From contig NZ_JADWYU010000152.1 of assembly GCF_016786325.1 (NCBI RefSeq), positions 1 to 42,520 on the forward strand: a DNA stretch of 42,520 nucleotides, in the 5' to 3' direction. Source of the DNA: Frankia nepalensis (GTDB taxonomy: Bacteria > Actinomycetota > Actinomycetes > Frankiales > Frankiaceae). This document shows positions 40,800 to 42,520 of the stretch, piece by piece. Position 1 is the first letter of the stretch; every line of letters begins with the position of its first letter. The translations under genes were made by a program, and so were the position numbers. A model generated the notes under the pieces. The model searched no databases and was not told where the DNA came from. It worked only from the letters and a program-made list of their open reading frames with translations.

Positions 40800-42101
40800 A
40801 TGAACCGTCGGCGCACGCGCGCGCGGACCGCCACGGCGGCGGTCGCCCTACTCGTCGGCTTACCCGGGGTGCTCGCGGGTTGCGACTCGTCGCCCGCCAC
40901 GGGTCCCGGCAGCGCCGACGCGGCCTGTTCCGCGCCGGGCGTGACCGCCGACTCCATCAAGATCGGGCTCATCTTCCCTGACAGCGGCGGCGCCATCGCC
41001 ACCAGTTTCGGCGCGGCCCGCGGTGCCGCGGAGGCCAGGATCGGCGCCCAGAACGCGACCGGCGGGGTACACGGCCGCCGGATCGACCTGGTGTGGCGCG
41101 ACGACGCGTCGCGGGAGGACCAGTTCGCGCGGGCGGCGCACGAACTGGTCGACACCGAGGGCGTCTTCGGCCTGATCGCGACCTCGATCGCGCTCGGCCC
41201 GTCGGCGGACTGGCTGGCCAGCGACCGCATCCCCGTGACGGGCGTGGCGACCGGCGACGCCTGGGGCAAGCACGACAACCTGTTTCACTTCGGCTCGCTG
41301 TTCAACCAGGGTGGCGCCGTCGACACGTTCGGCAGGTTCGCGCGGGCGCGGGGCGCGACCAGGGCGCTCATCGTCGTGGACCCCGGAGCCGCGGCGTCGG
41401 GAGGCCTCGCGCACCAGTACGCGCCCAGCCTGCGCAGCCAGGGCGTCGAGGTGGTCGGCGAGGCCGCCTTCACCTCCGGCATCTCCAGCCCGGCCAAGGT
41501 CGTCAGCCAGCTGCGCGCGACGGGCGCCGACGCGCTGGTCGGCGCGATCCCGCTCGAGACGTTCATCGACATCTACGCGGCCGCGAAGAACGACGGGGTC
41601 CGGCTCAGGGTCGCGCTGACCAACAACGGCTACAGCTCGGCCATGCTCGCGCGGCGGGGCCCCGACATGGCGGGCATGTCAGTGATCGTCGGCTACCACG
41701 CGTTCGAGCAGAAGTCGCCGGCGATGCTCGCCTACCAGGAGGCGATGGCCAGGTACGCGCCGGAACTGGCCGACCCGAACGGGGAGCTCGCCCTCGGCGC
41801 CTACGTGGCGACCGACGAGATGATCAAAGGGCTCGAGGTCGCCGGGCCGTGCCCGAGCCGGGAGTCGTTCATCGCGAACTTGCGCCAGGTCCACGACTTC
41901 GACGCCGGCGGCCTGGTCGCGCCGACCGACCTGAGCACGCCGAACGCCCCGGCGGCCTGCTTCAACTTCCTGACGGTGGATCCGGCGGGCACGGCCTACA
42001 CCGTGGTGCCGGGCAACCAGCCGGACGGCTTCTGGTGCGGCGGGCCGGTCGACGAAGCGGCTGGCGTGTCCGCCGCGGGGGACGCGCCAGCCGGGGGCTG
42101 A
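40800..42101 (+). CDS. ABC transporter substrate-binding lipoprotein (branched-chain amino-acid/aromatic type)
   Basis: A 433-residue extracytoplasmic lipoprotein. A positively charged N-terminus (MNRRRTRARTA), a hydrophobic core and the lipobox VLAGC, with Cys28 as the lipid-modified residue, direct it to the membrane surface. The mature protein is a type I periplasmic-binding fold (SIKIGLIFPDSGG...; LIVVDPGAAASGGLAHQYAPSLRSQGVEVVGE; GADALVGAIP), as in LivJ-like receptors that also bind aromatic or acyl compounds. The ATG at 40800 is used because GGAG lies six bases upstream; ATGs at 40776 and 40794 are in frame. No permease or ATPase gene is inside the window, but transporter genes may follow past its end. 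Regulation by the 40743 operator is likely. Confidence 0.9.
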   Translation: MNRRRTRARTATAAVALLVGLPGVLAGCDSSPATGPGSADAACSAPGVTADSIKIGLIFPDSGGAIATSFGAARGAAEARIGAQNATGGVHGRRIDLVWRDDASREDQFARAAHELVDTEGVFGLIATSIALGPSADWLASDRIPVTGVATGDAWGKHDNLFHFGSLFNQGGAVDTFGRFARARGATRALIVVDPGAAASGGLAHQYAPSLRSQGVEVVGEAAFTSGISSPAKVVSQLRATGADALVGAIPLETFIDIYAAAKNDGVRLRVALTNNGYSSAMLARRGPDMAGMSVIVGYHAFEQKSPAMLAYQEAMARYAPELADPNGELALGAYVATDEMIKGLEVAGPCPSRESFIANLRQVHDFDAGGLVAPTDLSTPNAPAACFNFLTVDPAGTAYTVVPGNQPDGFWCGGPVDEAAGVSAAGDAPAGG

Positions 42102-42119
42102 CCGGCCAGCAACCTCTCA

Positions 42120-42148
42120 TTGAGTTGCTACATAGTAGATGCTATCAT
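42120..42148 (+). promoter_or_regulatory. Promoter with embedded operator leading off the window
   Basis: TTGAGT (42120-42125) and TATCAT (42143-42148) are spaced 17 bases apart, with TG in extended -10 position. The spacer contains CTAC-ATA-GTAG (42128-42138). The core matches the CoA-transferase promoter in 15 of 17 bases, so the gene after this promoter probably belongs to the same regulon. Confidence 0.6.
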
Positions 42149-42439
42149 TGCCCCGATCGCAGCTCGTGTCGATTCGGCGATGGCGGAATCCCACCCGAGG
42201 TCACCTGGCACACCCCGCGGCTCTACTGCCACGCCATGTCTGACCCCACCCGTGGCTGACGCCGGACGTCGGCGCCAGATCCGAGGCCCGGCTGAAGGAC
42301 CTGGGCGCGAGCCTGCCCCGACGGCCCGGTGAGCGCCCCCGCCGCGCGGCCGGCCGTGGCTCCCCGCCACGGCTGGCAGAGCGCCTGGCACCGCGCCGCG
42401 CGGTCATCCACCGTCGCGGCCCCTCAGATGGAGGACGTC
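42149..42439 (+). other. Leader region without a recognised gene
   Basis: About 290 bases between the promoter and a possible start codon. No conserved frame was recognised on either strand; several GC-rich inverted segments occur (for example GGCCGGCCGTGG near 42349) but no clear riboswitch or attenuator could be named. Confidence 0.35.
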
Positions 42440-42520
42440 ATGCACTTGTTACGGACCCGTCGCGGGGCCCCCCGGGGGCCCCGCGGCGCCCCGGGGGGGG
42501 GGGCCCCGGGCGCGCGGGGG
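42440..42520 (+). CDS. Possible start of a truncated gene at the contig edge
   Basis: ATG at 42440 has GGAGG (42430-42434) five bases upstream and begins MHLLRTRRG. The sequence then becomes pure G/C, so the remaining codons (Gly/Pro/Arg/Ala only) cannot be trusted. It may be the next gene of the lipoprotein module, cut off by the contig end. Confidence 0.3.
   Translation, partial: MHLLRTRRGAPRGPRGAPGGGAPGARG
42461..42520. other. Sixty-base pure G/C tail
   Basis: No A or T occurs in the last 60 bases, which consist of G and C runs, including a run of ten or more G. This is unlike the rest of the window and typical of a low-quality contig end. Confidence 0.85.

Overview
This window is very GC-rich (by eye well above 70%), with strong G/C third-position bias, many GTG starts and densely packed genes. 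It reads as an actinomycete chromosome. Two mycofactocin-type short-chain dehydrogenases, a SARP/AfsR-type regulator, a TIGR03084-type protein, several CaiB-like and acyl-CoA enzymes and abundant short intergenic tandem repeats fit a Frankia-like or mycobacteria-like soil actinobacterium. The genus is an inference from gene content. No tRNA, rRNA, CRISPR array, insertion sequence or phage gene was seen. The last 60 bases are pure G/C and look like a contig end.

Layout. (1) 1-13.4 kb is a catabolic region: an acyl-CoA synthetase, an amidohydrolase, a mycofactocin-type SDR and a degenerate thiamine-diphosphate-enzyme-like protein on the minus strand; then a two-domain NIPSNAP-like protein, an acyl-CoA dehydrogenase, and an ArsR regulator translationally coupled to a PLP-dependent serine/threonine dehydratase on the plus strand; then a crotonase lacking both classical glutamates, an SDR, a second mycofactocin-type SDR and a KAS III-like enzyme on the minus strand. 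(2) 13.7-22.1 kb holds a Panacea (SocA-like) protein with an unassigned N-terminal half, a large SARP-AAA-TPR regulator, a small membrane protein with a cupin protein, and a beta-propeller protein. (3) 22.2-29.8 kb is one tight minus-strand operon: acyl-CoA carboxylase beta subunit, biotin-carrying alpha subunit, TIGR03084 protein, AtuA-like protein and a TetR regulator. It resembles acyclic-terpene (atu) or branched acyl-CoA catabolism. A three-copy 73-78 bp tandem repeat separates the two carboxylase genes. (4) 30.3-35.8 kb is mixed: endonuclease V, a PIN-domain toxin-antitoxin pair, an FAD oxidoreductase divergent from a TetR regulator, and a VapB antitoxin whose vapC has shrunk to a 30-codon remnant. 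(5) 35.5-42.5 kb is a second acyl-CoA/ABC region: a small conserved protein, a second amidohydrolase, a double-domain family III CoA-transferase split by a G7 homopolymer frameshift, a divergent TetR regulator, a substrate-binding lipoprotein, and a promoter leading off the contig.

How it fits together. Most genes activate, oxidise, hydrate, carboxylate or transfer CoA thioesters, so the window looks like several small inducible degradation modules, each near its own regulator (ArsR or TetR). Candidate operators are visible at several promoters. The most unusual items are the frameshifted double CoA-transferase, the carboxylase-operon repeat, the ArsR operator lying across its own start codon, the Panacea fusion, the decayed vapC, and a shared AGCGCT-N5-AGCGCT motif upstream of both toxin-antitoxin loci.
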